From assembly GCF_037975445.1 (NCBI RefSeq), contig NZ_CP150254.1:5392001-5456000 (forward strand): a stretch of DNA of 64,000 nucleotides. The letters run 5' to 3'. Source of the stretch: Peribacillus sp. FSL P2-0133 (GTDB lineage Bacteria; Bacillota; Bacilli; Bacillales; DSM-1321). Of the stretch, positions 16,449-25,208 are shown piece by piece; position 1 is the stretch's first letter; each line of letters begins with the position of its first letter. The notes under the pieces were generated by a model that was not told the origin of the DNA, ran no database searches, and saw nothing but the letters and a program-made list of their open reading frames with translations. The translations under genes were made by a program, and so were the position numbers.

Positions 16449-18098
16449 ATGAAAAAAATCATTCCTACCATCGTATCAGCCGTAACACTAAGTCTTGTCA
16501 CTGGATTGCCTGGCCCCATAGCCAAAGCAGAAGAATTCACCCCTTATTATGGAAATGGTCCAAGCTACATTCAACCAGATAACCTCTCCCACCTTTTCCC
16601 TGACCCTAATGTATCTTTCAACACCCCTGCCTTTAAACAAAACAAGATCGCCTTTACGAGCCAGGAAGAAATGTTGGATCATATCAAGTCCCTCTCCCAA
16701 AAAAACAAGAACATCCAGGTCAAGACGATAGGTAAATCCACAGAAGGACGCGACATTCCAATGCTTCTTTTCAGCAAGGATTCAAAAAGACTGAATAAGG
16801 ATTCCCATAAACCATTGATTTGGATTCAAGGTCAGATTCATGGCAATGAACCCGCTTCGGGTGAATCAACATTAGTCCTTGCACAATGGCTGGCTGAAGG
16901 CAAGCTTGGTAATGTCCTTGATAAAGTGAATATTGCCATCGTCCCACGCGTCAATCCTGATGGCTCTTATTATTTCAAACGATTTACCGCAAATGACATG
17001 GATGCGAATAGGGACTACTTAAAAGTGGAGTATCCTGAAGTGCAGGCGATTCATCAGTCAATCGATGATTATGAACCGGAAGTCATTCTGGATGTACATG
17101 AATATACAGTGAATCCCGCCCCACTGAAAAAAGTGGGAGCAAATGGATCGATCGCTTCCTATGATTTACTCATCTCCTCAGCCAAGAATTTAAATATTCC
17201 CAAACAGCTTAGAAAAGCTTCCGATGAACTGCTTTTACCGAATGTTTTTAAAGCATTGGAAAAAGAAAAGCTTTCCTACCACGATTACTATACACTGGCT
17301 ACTTCTGATGATGGAGTCCTTACTGCCACAGAAGGAAGTACAGAAGCCCGGATTGGCCGAAACGCCCTCGGTTTGAAAAATACAATGACCTATTTAATTG
17401 AAACGAGGGGAATCAATATCGGCCGTACGGATTTTAAACGACGTGTTTTTGCACAAGCTACAGCCCAGGCAGCCTTCATCAAAACGGCAGCTGAACAGGC
17501 CACTAAAGTTAAAAAGGCCGTTAAACAGGCAGAAACTGAAGTCGTGCAAAAAGGGCGAAAAGCAAATGATAACGATAAAATTGTCATCACCAGTGAAAAT
17601 AAAATGGTTAAGGATCAAAAATTGACAGTAGTCGATTTAGCGAAAGCTAAAATGGCCGATGCCTCCATCGATTGGCTGGATTCTACCGATGCCTACCCTA
17701 CCCTTGTTAGAGATCGTCCGACAGCCTATATCCTTCCACCGGAATATAAAAATATCGCCAAGAAACTTCAGTTATTGGGAGTAGAAGTTAAAAAATTAAA
17801 AAAACCTATGAAAATAGCTGTTGAAAGCTATAGGGTCAAGGATTTAAAAGTTTCCGCTGAACTGGAAAGCGGACATTCCACAAGGGAAGTCACGACAACC
17901 GTTACTTCAACAACTCGGGATTTCCCAAAAGGAAGCTATGTTTTCGACATGGCCCAGCCTGATGCCAACTTCATCCCCCTTGCCCTCGAACCTGAAGGCA
18001 TTGACAGCTATGTGACATTCAATTTCATCCCGGCTGATAAAGGAAAAGAACTGCCGATTTACCGCTATATGCAACCATCTTCCTTACCAGTTAAATGA
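16449..18098 (+). CDS. Secreted M14-family zinc carboxypeptidase
   Basis: This exported metallopeptidase has 549 residues with a signal peptide to about residue 27 (AKAEE). The zinc ligands of the M14 fold are seen as His131 and Glu134 in QIHGNEPASGE and His217 in LDVHEYT. The substrate carboxylate-binding Asn-Arg is in DANRD (about 185-189) and the catalytic Glu318 is in YLIETRG. About 190 C-terminal residues follow the catalytic domain (350-549) and match no domain I recognise; they include a Lys-rich stretch at 350-375. The D-x-HE variant of the third zinc motif is shared with bacterial M14 proteins acting on peptides or gamma-glutamyl substrates; the substrate here is unknown. It appears monocistronic. 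Confidence 0.85.
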   Translation: MKKIIPTIVSAVTLSLVTGLPGPIAKAEEFTPYYGNGPSYIQPDNLSHLFPDPNVSFNTPAFKQNKIAFTSQEEMLDHIKSLSQKNKNIQVKTIGKSTEGRDIPMLLFSKDSKRLNKDSHKPLIWIQGQIHGNEPASGESTLVLAQWLAEGKLGNVLDKVNIAIVPRVNPDGSYYFKRFTANDMDANRDYLKVEYPEVQAIHQSIDDYEPEVILDVHEYTVNPAPLKKVGANGSIASYDLLISSAKNLNIPKQLRKASDELLLPNVFKALEKEKLSYHDYYTLATSDDGVLTATEGSTEARIGRNALGLKNTMTYLIETRGINIGRTDFKRRVFAQATAQAAFIKTAAEQATKVKKAVKQAETEVVQKGRKANDNDKIVITSENKMVKDQKLTVVDLAKAKMADASIDWLDSTDAYPTLVRDRPTAYILPPEYKNIAKKLQLLGVEVKKLKKPMKIAVESYRVKDLKVSAELESGHSTREVTTTVTSTTRDFPKGSYVFDMAQPDANFIPLALEPEGIDSYVTFNFIPADKGKELPIYRYMQPSSLPVK

Positions 18099-18115
18099 TG
18101 CATAGTATCTAAATG

Positions 18116-18150
18116 ACGCTTCGGCAGCTTTCATTGCCAAAGCGTTTTTA
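18116..18150 (+). terminator. Terminator after the M14 peptidase gene
   Basis: ACGCTT-C-GGCA pairs with TGCC-A-AAGCGT around a nine-base loop, followed by TTTT. Confidence 0.82.
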
Positions 18151-18265
18151 GTTTCCACCTCCTTTATTCATGCGGGACGAGGCGCCTGACATGATTTCTT
18201 GAATGCGACGACAAGTTTTGAATATACATATAAACGGAAAATGTGTTTTTAGAGGAGGAAAGTCA

Positions 18266-20161
18266 TTGAACCAACATGTACAATTGGAAATAAATCGCCT
18301 TGTTCATCGCTTGAAACAAGACCAATCCGCTGATGGTTCGTGGAATTATCCCTTTGACACCGGGATAACGGCAGATGCCTATATGATCATATTATTGAAA
18401 ATTTTAGATATGGAAGATGCTCCTCTTATAGAGGCTTTAGTAAAAAGAATCGAAAGCAAGCAAACGGAAAACGGTTCATGGAAACTTTTCCAAGACGAGA
18501 AGGACGGCAATGTTACGGTTACGATCGAGGCTTATTATGGCCTTCTTTTTAGCGGACTCCGCAATAAGAACGATCCCCATATGAGGAAAGCCAAACAATT
18601 CATTCTTTCCAAGGGTGGCATCAAACAGGCCAAAATGTTAACGAAAATGATGCTTACTGTTACCGGACAATATCACTGGCCGCGCCTATTCCCCATTCCT
18701 CTCGAAGTGGTCTTACTTCCTCCGACCTTTTTCGTCAGCATTTATGATCTTTCCGTATATTGGCGGGTCAACATGATTCCATTGCTATTGCTTGGCCATA
18801 AAAAGTTTCAGATCAAAACCCCGGACACGCCAAGTTTAAAAGAATTATTTCAAACAAGGGAGGACCTTTCCGAAGAGCATGCATGGGAAGAGTATCGTAC
18901 CGAGGAATATCGTTCCTTCTTTTCCAAACTTCAAACAGGCGTCAAAACTCTGATTGGTTATCCCGATTATTTACATTCCTTAGCCTTGGATTCAACGAAA
19001 AGGTTCATGCTCGACAGGCTGGAACCAGACGGGACACTGTACAATTATTTCGGTTCTACCTTTTTCATGATCTTTGCCCTCCTTTCAATTGGATATTCGA
19101 AAAAGGATCCAGTGATACTAAAGGCCATTGCCGGTCTGAAGGGGATGGCCTGCTCCATTGAGGGACACACACAAATCCAGTTCACGACGCCCCATGTTTG
19201 GAATACCTCCTTAATAAGCTACGCCCTTCAAGAAGCTGGCATACCTCCCAAAGACCCAACGGTCAAGGCCGCCAATCAGTACTTACTGTCACGCCAGCAT
19301 TATATGTATGGAGATTGGCTGATCCATAATCCCAACACGATTCCAGGCGGCTGGGGGTTCTCGGATTTCAATACCATGAATCCGGATGTCGATGATACGA
19401 CCGCCTCACTGCGGGCGCTGGCTAAGCAACTGCAAGCAAAACCGGATAATCGGGACAGCTGGCAGCGCGGTGTCTCCTTCACGATATCCATGCAAAATGA
19501 TGATGGCGGATTTCCAGCCTTCGAACGGAATAACGACAATAAATGGCTGCAGCTTCTTCCTATAGAGGGTTCGAAATATCTCCTGACTGACCCTTCTACC
19601 GCTGATTTGACAGGAAGAACGCTGGAATTCCTCGGGAACTATACAAATATGAAGAAGCCGGAAGAAGTCAGTAAAAGGGCGGTGGATTGGCTATTGAAAG
19701 ACCAGAAGCGTGACGGCTCCTGGTATGGGCGCTGGGGCATCTGCTATCTATACGGCACATGGTCTGCACTGACCGGCATGAAGGCAGCAGGGCAAGCCAC
19801 TGGACATCCATCCATCCAAAAAGCCTTAACTTGGTTGAAGAAAATTCAAAATGCAGATGGTGGCTGGGGTGAATCTTGTTACAGTGATATTAAGCAACGA
19901 TATATCCCCCTCGGAGAAAGTACACTGACACATACAGCTTGGGCTGTGGATGCGTTAATATCGGCATCCGAAAAGCCGACAGCCGAAATCGAAAAAGGCA
20001 TTGCCTATCTCATCCGTGCAGGTCAGCAGGACAGTTGGACCAATGATTATCCTGCAGGCCAGGGAATGGCCGATTTTTTGTATATACATTATCATAGCTA
20101 TCGCTATATTTATCCCCTTTTAGCCTTAAGTCATTACAATAAAAAATTCCTGAAGACTTAA
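18266..20161 (+). CDS. sqhC: Sporulenol synthase / squalene-hopene cyclase family
   Basis: This terpene cyclase, 631 residues, is nearly the length of the B. subtilis sporulenol synthase, which cyclises tetraprenyl-beta-curcumene to sporulenol during sporulation. The class-II cyclase acid motif DVDDTT is at 374-379. QW-type repeats occur at the N-terminus (QSADGSWNYP, about 20-29), in the middle (QNDDGGFPAF) and near the C-terminus (KRDGSWYGRWG, QNADGGWGES). I prefer a TTG start at 18266, 8 bp behind AGAGGAGGA; the upstream ATG has no ribosome site and adds 21 residues. A true squalene-hopene cyclase is the alternative; Bacillus context favours sporulenol. Confidence 0.88.
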   Translation: MNQHVQLEINRLVHRLKQDQSADGSWNYPFDTGITADAYMIILLKILDMEDAPLIEALVKRIESKQTENGSWKLFQDEKDGNVTVTIEAYYGLLFSGLRNKNDPHMRKAKQFILSKGGIKQAKMLTKMMLTVTGQYHWPRLFPIPLEVVLLPPTFFVSIYDLSVYWRVNMIPLLLLGHKKFQIKTPDTPSLKELFQTREDLSEEHAWEEYRTEEYRSFFSKLQTGVKTLIGYPDYLHSLALDSTKRFMLDRLEPDGTLYNYFGSTFFMIFALLSIGYSKKDPVILKAIAGLKGMACSIEGHTQIQFTTPHVWNTSLISYALQEAGIPPKDPTVKAANQYLLSRQHYMYGDWLIHNPNTIPGGWGFSDFNTMNPDVDDTTASLRALAKQLQAKPDNRDSWQRGVSFTISMQNDDGGFPAFERNNDNKWLQLLPIEGSKYLLTDPSTADLTGRTLEFLGNYTNMKKPEEVSKRAVDWLLKDQKRDGSWYGRWGICYLYGTWSALTGMKAAGQATGHPSIQKALTWLKKIQNADGGWGESCYSDIKQRYIPLGESTLTHTAWAVDALISASEKPTAEIEKGIAYLIRAGQQDSWTNDYPAGQGMADFLYIHYHSYRYIYPLLALSHYNKKFLKT

Positions 20162-20194
20162 TTGCCAGTTTTTTTTATCATATAAGGGTGAATA

Positions 20195-20370
20195 TGTGGA
20201 TTACCTGTGGAAAAGTAGTGAATAACACCGGAAAGTTATCCACAATCCGAGGTTATCCACATTCATTTATCCGTAAATGTGCTAAAAGCAAGAAATTTCC
20301 CGTCATATTTGTTGATTAATTCATTTCGGACATGTAATAATAACTTGTTTTATCCAGGCTTTGTGGATAG
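20195..20370. other. Cluster of DnaA boxes
   Basis: There are two perfect TTATCCACA boxes (20236-20244 and 20253-20261, same orientation, 17 bp apart) and three single-mismatch boxes on the opposite strand (TGTGGATTA at 20195, TGTGGAAAA at 20206, TGTGGATAG at 20362). More degenerate ones lie at 20267 and 20350. The cluster lies between sqhC and the convergent TPR gene. No dnaA or dnaN gene is present, so it is not oriC; it resembles the non-origin DnaA-binding clusters known in Bacillus. Confidence 0.65.
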
Positions 20371-20387
20371 TTTGGGGATGATCACTA

Positions 20388-20870
20388 TTATGTGAAAACT
20401 TTATCCAGTTTATCACTATAAAATTCTATCGCCTTAGCATAAGATTGTATGTCTCGATCCTTAGAGGTTTCGGCAATTATCTTCAATAAAGACTCCATTG
20501 CAAGATCGTGTTGGCCCAAATTATAAAAAGCCATGGCCCTGAATACCAATAAAGCCTTATCCTCAGGAAACTTCGCCAGCCCCGATTCCAATGTCTGTCT
20601 TGATTTTTCATATTCCCCTATGGTGCGATATGTGCTCCCCAATCCTATGCATGCCCCTTTTGCCTCCTCCTCCGGCAAACCTAATTTGAGAGCCGCTTCA
20701 TAATAGGGCACCGCCTTTACCTCATGTCCGAGAATATCCAAACTCCAGGCACACTGATACTGTATGACTGCATCACCGGGATTTTGATTTGCCAAATCCA
20801 TCAATAATCGATTGGATTTTTTGAATTCTTTTTTTCCTCTTAATGACAGTGCGATTTCCAAATCTCCCAT
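20388..20870 (-). CDS. Tetratricopeptide-repeat protein
   Basis: This 160-residue soluble protein is built of about four helical TPR units. The typical positions are seen in AVIQYQCAWSLDILGHEVKAVPYYEAALKLG (described as residues about 35-65), GLGSTYRTIGEYEKSRQTLESGL (about 76-98) and ALLVFRAMAFYNLGQHDLAMESLL (about 104-127). It is probably a protein-protein adaptor; no enzymatic motif is seen. The ATG at 20870 follows GGAGGAATAGTA. No partner gene is adjacent on the same strand. Confidence 0.8.
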   Translation of the reverse strand: MGDLEIALSLRGKKEFKKSNRLLMDLANQNPGDAVIQYQCAWSLDILGHEVKAVPYYEAALKLGLPEEEAKGACIGLGSTYRTIGEYEKSRQTLESGLAKFPEDKALLVFRAMAFYNLGQHDLAMESLLKIIAETSKDRDIQSYAKAIEFYSDKLDKVFT

Positions 20871-21055
20871 TACTATTCCTCCATTGTATAAGATTCCTTA
20901 TTGCCCCTATTCGCGATTCCTTTTTTTAATTCCTTTATAACCGCAAATATTTTTAAAGTGTCATCAGCTACATGGTGGTTTCTTCCACCCATCCGCCTCT
21001 TCATCTAAGGGAAGTTTCTTCTTTTCCCCTAATTTCGCTTGAGAACCATAATGGC

Positions 21056-21089
21056 ATAAAAAAAGGATCTGCCATTCGGCAAATCCTTT
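21056..21089 (-). terminator. Terminator after the PepSY gene
   Basis: On the minus strand AAAGGAT-T-TGCC pairs with GGCA-G-ATCCTTT and a run of seven T follows. Confidence 0.85.
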
Positions 21090-21136
21090 CATGCACTTCA
21101 GTTCATGATCATTCTTAGATCACAGATTACCATCGA

Positions 21137-21685
21137 TTAATCATCCAATTGGTTTTTCAATACTTTTCCCGTGGTGGCATCTACCACTACATCATATTCC
21201 TTTTGTCCTTGTTTTAATTCCAGCTCGTACACAAGGGTGCCATTCTCCGAATCAAGCTCCATGTCCGTTACTTGACCATCCACCGCTTTCAAGGCAATCT
21301 TTTCGGCTTGATCACTGCTGATTTTTGCAGTTTCCGCCGCTTGTTGTGTGCTCATATCGTCATCGTCTCCGTCTTCCATTTCCTGAGAAAGTATCTCTCC
21401 TTTTTCAGCATCAACGTCAACTTCTTGATAGCCTTCTTTCGTTTTAACGGTCATCTCATAGGTCATCGGCTGGTCCCAATCCTTTTCAAATTGAGTAACT
21501 TCCCCGCCTAGTTTTTCTGAAATCATTTTGACAGCCTCATCCTCGGATAGGTTCCCCTTATTGACTGCATATACCGCCGTTCCAGCAGCACCGCCGAAAA
21601 GTAAAACGGAGGCCATGGACACCGTCATGATCACCTTTTTCCTTTGAATGATACCTTCTTTAATCGTACTCCACTGTTTTTTCAT
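21137..21685 (-). CDS. PepSY-domain membrane protein (YkoI-like)
   Basis: This 182-residue protein has a short basic N-terminus, one membrane helix (about 18-38) and two PepSY repeats outside the membrane (about 45-95 and 115-180; each ends in a VDVDAEKGEIL / VVVDATTGKVL strand). An acidic linker (EDGDDDD) joins them. It follows the kinase gene by 65 bp on the same strand. B. subtilis has the same grouping (ykoG, ykoH, ykoI), suggesting that the PepSY protein is a target or sensory partner of the two-component system. The function is unproven. Confidence 0.82.
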   Translation of the reverse strand: MKKQWSTIKEGIIQRKKVIMTVSMASVLLFGGAAGTAVYAVNKGNLSEDEAVKMISEKLGGEVTQFEKDWDQPMTYEMTVKTKEGYQEVDVDAEKGEILSQEMEDGDDDDMSTQQAAETAKISSDQAEKIALKAVDGQVTDMELDSENGTLVYELELKQGQKEYDVVVDATTGKVLKNQLDD

Positions 21686-21750
21686 GAATGAATTCCTCCT
21701 TTAAGTTGTTACCTTAATAATAAGCATCCTTCATGAAACGAACATGAGCG

Positions 21751-23106
21751 TTAGATTAGAATTTGATGAGAAAGAGTAATCGTCACCAACGTTCCCTCTC
21801 CCACTTCGCTTTGAATCTCCAATTTACCTTCGAATGACTCGACCAGCGTCCGGGCGATGGAAAGCCCGAGTCCATTGCCTCCCGTTTTCCTTGCCCTCGA
21901 TGAATCCACGCGATAAAAACGTTCGAATACATGTGGGAGATGTTCCGGTGATATCCCTGCACCGTGATCTTTCACACCGATGAAAATTTCATCGGCCTGC
22001 CGTTTTATCATGATCTGAATATTTGATTCACTGTATTTCATAGCATTATCCAATAGGATGACAATCACCTGTTCAAGCTTACTGGAAATGGTCATTGCAT
22101 ATATTTCCTTAAACTCTGATTCTATCGTTATTTCACGATTTACCGTTCTTCTGAATGTTTGGGCAATCCCTTCACAAAACGAAATAATTTCTATTTTCCC
22201 TTCCACATCTGCTGAAGGTTCCGTTTGGGAAGCAGACTGCAGAAGATGTTCTGTCAGCTTTTTCATCCGGACGGCTTCATGATGGATTGCCTCCACCGCC
22301 TCTTCCTGAATCGCCTCATCCTTCATTCCCCAGCGTTTCAATAGGGAAGAGTAGCTTTCTATGACCGTAATCGGTGTTTTCAATTCATGTGAAGCATCTG
22401 AAAGGAATTGCTGCTGTTGGTTATAATTCCGCTCCAGCCTTTCTATCATCCTGTTGAATGCCACTCCCATCACCTGCAGTTCATCCTTTGATTGATCCGA
22501 TAGCGGTATCCGTTTGTATTCCCCGCTTTTCTCAATATCGTTCATCGTTCCGCTCATGATCGATATCGGTTTGAGGATCAGGTTGGCCAGCCACTTACCG
22601 GCAAGAATGGATAAAAGAATGACAAAAAGCGATGCACCGCCTAAAACGAAGGCAAGCGTCGATAAATTATCAAGGAGGGTATCTTGCGGCTGTGTGACCT
22701 CGATCATCCCTAGCTTCTTCCCTTCATCAGGATAAGGATAACGGTAGGTCATTACATATTCCCCGTCAGCTTTGGTAAAATCATAACCTTTCTCGTTAAT
22801 GGCTTTAATCGCAAGCCCCTCAAGGTCCTCTTCATCGGTAAATGATTTTACCAACCTTCCATCAGTATCGAATATCCGCACCATTCCATCGTCAGGGATA
22901 TACGGCTCCATTAAATCGGGATCACCGGAAATCAAATCTTTCGTCAGGATATTTTCTTCAATTAATGAGGCTTGATCTTCAAGCAGATCCCTTTCCCTCT
23001 CTACCGATATCCAAAGGAAGGCGATTAAAACGATGATACTCAACAATATAAGCATGACGCTTAAAAAAAGACTGGAATACGTTTGGATTTTCGTCCGGAT
23101 CTTCAT
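21751..23106 (-). CDS. ykoH: Sensor histidine kinase (YkoH-like)
   Basis: This is a membrane-bound kinase of 451 residues. It has two membrane helices (about 12-33 and 150-172) bracketing an extracellular sensor domain of about 115 residues, a HAMP domain (about 172-225), a HisKA domain with phosphoacceptor His240 in SDASHELKTP, and an HATPase domain with N box (DNAMKY), G1 (DHGAGI), F (FERFYR) and G2 (GGNGLGLSI) motifs. Its start overlaps the response-regulator stop by 4 bp. The signal is unknown. Confidence 0.9.
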   Translation of the reverse strand: MKIRTKIQTYSSLFLSVMLILLSIIVLIAFLWISVERERDLLEDQASLIEENILTKDLISGDPDLMEPYIPDDGMVRIFDTDGRLVKSFTDEEDLEGLAIKAINEKGYDFTKADGEYVMTYRYPYPDEGKKLGMIEVTQPQDTLLDNLSTLAFVLGGASLFVILLSILAGKWLANLILKPISIMSGTMNDIEKSGEYKRIPLSDQSKDELQVMGVAFNRMIERLERNYNQQQQFLSDASHELKTPITVIESYSSLLKRWGMKDEAIQEEAVEAIHHEAVRMKKLTEHLLQSASQTEPSADVEGKIEIISFCEGIAQTFRRTVNREITIESEFKEIYAMTISSKLEQVIVILLDNAMKYSESNIQIMIKRQADEIFIGVKDHGAGISPEHLPHVFERFYRVDSSRARKTGGNGLGLSIARTLVESFEGKLEIQSEVGEGTLVTITLSHQILI

Positions 23107-23798
23107 ACTGGCTCCTTCAAGCTGTAACCTACACCACGGTATGTATGTATGAGCTGCAGCTCAAAGGGATAATCTATTTTTTTGCGTAAATAACGGATAT
23201 ACACATCGACCACATTCGTATCCCCTGCAAAATCATATCCCCATACATGTGTCAGGATTTGCTCCCTCGAAAGTACTTGATTTTTATTTTGCAAAAGATA
23301 AACCAGCAAATCGAACTCGCGGGAAGTCAGCTCAATCCTTTTGCCTTGCCTGTGAATGTCCCTTGTACCAAGGTTCAACTTCAGATCATGGATCTTTAGT
23401 TCATCCACTTCCCCTTCTGATTGACACTCCCTTACATTGGTACGGAAACAAGCACGGATCCGTGCAAGCAGCTCTTCAATTTCAAACGGTTTCGTTACAT
23501 AATCATTTGCACCATGGTCAAGGCCATTCACCTTGTCTGGCACAGCATCCCTTGCGGTTAGAAGGATGACCGGTGTCGATCCATTCTTTTTCCGATAACG
23601 CCTAAGTACTTCTATGCCATTCAGCTCGGGCAGCATCACATCCAATAAGATTAAATCCCACTCTTCGGCTTCTGCCCTTTCCAGCCCTGTCTTTCCGGTA
23701 AATGCCGATTCTGTTTGATAACCCTCATGATTAAGTTCCAGCTGGAGAACCCTCGCAATTTTTTCTTCATCTTCTATAATTAAAATTCTTTTATTCAT
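23103..23798 (-). CDS. ykoG: OmpR-family response regulator (YkoG-like)
   Basis: This DNA-binding regulator of 231 residues has a receiver domain with the acidic pair Glu9-Asp10/Glu11, phosphorylation site Asp53 (LLDVMLPELNG) and Lys in TKPF, then a winged-helix output domain (about 130-228) with LTSREFDLLVYLLQN and the RYLRKKID recognition region. I take the ATG at 23798, 8 bp behind TAGGTGG; earlier GTG/ATG codons overlap that site. It is the first gene of the regulator-kinase-PepSY operon. Confidence 0.92.
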   Translation of the reverse strand: MNKRILIIEDEEKIARVLQLELNHEGYQTESAFTGKTGLERAEAEEWDLILLDVMLPELNGIEVLRRYRKKNGSTPVILLTARDAVPDKVNGLDHGANDYVTKPFEIEELLARIRACFRTNVRECQSEGEVDELKIHDLKLNLGTRDIHRQGKRIELTSREFDLLVYLLQNKNQVLSREQILTHVWGYDFAGDTNVVDVYIRYLRKKIDYPFELQLIHTYRGVGYSLKEPV

Positions 23799-23907
23799 GA
23801 TCATCACCACCTACCCCTTAGTGTACTGAAGAAATATGAAAATATCATGAGAAATTGAACCCTCCGCATGAAATAATGATTTTAATTTTTGTGCTATAAA
23901 AAAGGTC

Positions 23908-23941
23908 AAAAAAAAGAATCGGATGTGAAAACACACCCGAT
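23908..23941 (-). terminator. Terminator after msrA
   Basis: On the minus strand ATCGGG-TGTG / CACA-TCCGAT closes around TTTT, and a long T-run follows. Confidence 0.82.
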
Positions 23942-23946
23942 CCATT

Positions 23947-24468
23947 TCATTCACCGGTCCAATGCTGGTCAATGAATTCATCGCGTCCCGATTTCGCACG
24001 GTCCGCTTTATAATCATCTTTGTTTTTTTTATGATAGCCTTGATGGTATTCTTCGGCAGGATAGAAGGTTTGGGCAGGAAGGATTTCCGTTACGATGGGT
24101 TTCTGGAACTTCCCGCTCGCTGCTACCTTTTCTTTCGCTTCAAGAGCCAGTTTTTCTTGAGCTTCATCATGATAGAAGATGGCCGTCCGATATTGGCTAC
24201 CCCTGTCATGGAATTGACCGCCATCATCGGTTGGATCAATTTGCTGCCAATATAGTTCCAGCAATCTTTCATAAGGAAATAACTGAGGATCGAAAGTGAT
24301 TTCCACGACTTCATAATGCCCCGTAGCTCCCGTCTTCACTTCCTCGTAAGTCGGGTTTTCAACATGTCCTCCCGAATAACCGGATACGATCCCCCCAATC
24401 CCCGGTAGTTCTTCAAATGGTGTCACCATACACCAAAAACAGCCTCCAGCAAATGTAGCCTTTTGCAT
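23947..24468 (-). CDS. msrA: Peptide methionine sulfoxide reductase A
   Basis: This enzyme reduces methionine-S-sulfoxide in proteins using thioredoxin. It has 173 residues with the catalytic Cys10 in GGCFWC at the very N-terminus and the family blocks GYSGGHVENPTYEEVKTGATGH and GSQYRTAIFYH. C-terminal resolving cysteines are not evident, and no msrB is fused or adjacent. The gene is monocistronic with its own terminator. Confidence 0.94.
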   Translation of the reverse strand: MQKATFAGGCFWCMVTPFEELPGIGGIVSGYSGGHVENPTYEEVKTGATGHYEVVEITFDPQLFPYERLLELYWQQIDPTDDGGQFHDRGSQYRTAIFYHDEAQEKLALEAKEKVAASGKFQKPIVTEILPAQTFYPAEEYHQGYHKKNKDDYKADRAKSGRDEFIDQHWTGE

Positions 24469-24587
24469 AATGGTCTTCCCCTTTCCTGTATGTAATAAAA
24501 ATTAATATACCATATTCCAATCCTGACACTGTGCTTTTTCGATTTGAGAAGCCGCCATTAAATGCGCCAAAAATGATTTACCTTTGA

Positions 24588-25196
24588 TCAATCTTTTGAC
24601 CAGCCCTTTTCCTTGAATCTTACAATCGCTTCAACGCGGTTGCTTACATCCAATTTATCAAGGATGACCGATATATAATTACGAACCGTTCCATTAGTCA
24701 GATAAAGCTGGCTTGCGATTTCTTTTGTGGTCTTACCATCCGCGATCAATTTGAGCACTTGGCACTCTCGTTCAGTCAAAGGGTTTTCTTCTTCGAAAGC
24801 CATATCCACCAGCTCAGGAGCATAAACGCGCCGCCCATCCATGATGACACGGATCGAGTTCGCCAGTTCATCACTTGGGCTATCCTTCAACAGATATCCA
24901 CCTACTTCTGCCTTTCTGGCTCTTTCAAAATACCCAGGACGTGCAAAAGTGGTCAAAATGATGACTTTGCATTGGTGGCCCTGATCCTTGATTTCCTCCG
25001 CTACATCGAGCCCGGTTTTAACTGGCATTTCAATATCGGTTATGCAGATATCCGGCTTTAATTGATTGACGAGATTCATTGCTTCTTCCCCATTGCTCGC
25101 TTTTCCTACAACTTCCATGTCACTTTCCAAATCAAGGATGGAACCTAGCGCGCCAAGCAGCATCCGCTGATCTTCGGCAATTACGATTCGAATCAA
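24588..25196 (-). CDS. desR: Response regulator of membrane fluidity, DesR
   Basis: This is the NarL/LuxR-type partner of the thermosensor kinase DesK; phosphorylated, it activates the desaturase gene in the cold. It has 202 residues: a receiver domain with phosphorylation site Asp54 (ITDIEMPVK) and a LuxR helix-turn-helix (about 135-195; LTERECQVLKLIADGKTTKEIA). The numbering of Asp54 equals that of B. subtilis DesR when translation begins at the TTG at 25196, which also has the best spacing (8 bp) to GGAGG. It follows desK by 12 bp. Confidence 0.92.
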   Translation of the reverse strand: MIRIVIAEDQRMLLGALGSILDLESDMEVVGKASNGEEAMNLVNQLKPDICITDIEMPVKTGLDVAEEIKDQGHQCKVIILTTFARPGYFERARKAEVGGYLLKDSPSDELANSIRVIMDGRRVYAPELVDMAFEEENPLTERECQVLKLIADGKTTKEIASQLYLTNGTVRNYISVILDKLDVSNRVEAIVRFKEKGWSKD

Positions 25197-25208
25197 TGTC
25201 AATCCCTC

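Noticed and set aside
20195..20370. Chromosomal origin of replication
   Set aside because: DnaA boxes are present, but there is no dnaA, dnaN, recF or rpmH nearby and no clear AT-rich unwinding element; a non-origin cluster is likelier.
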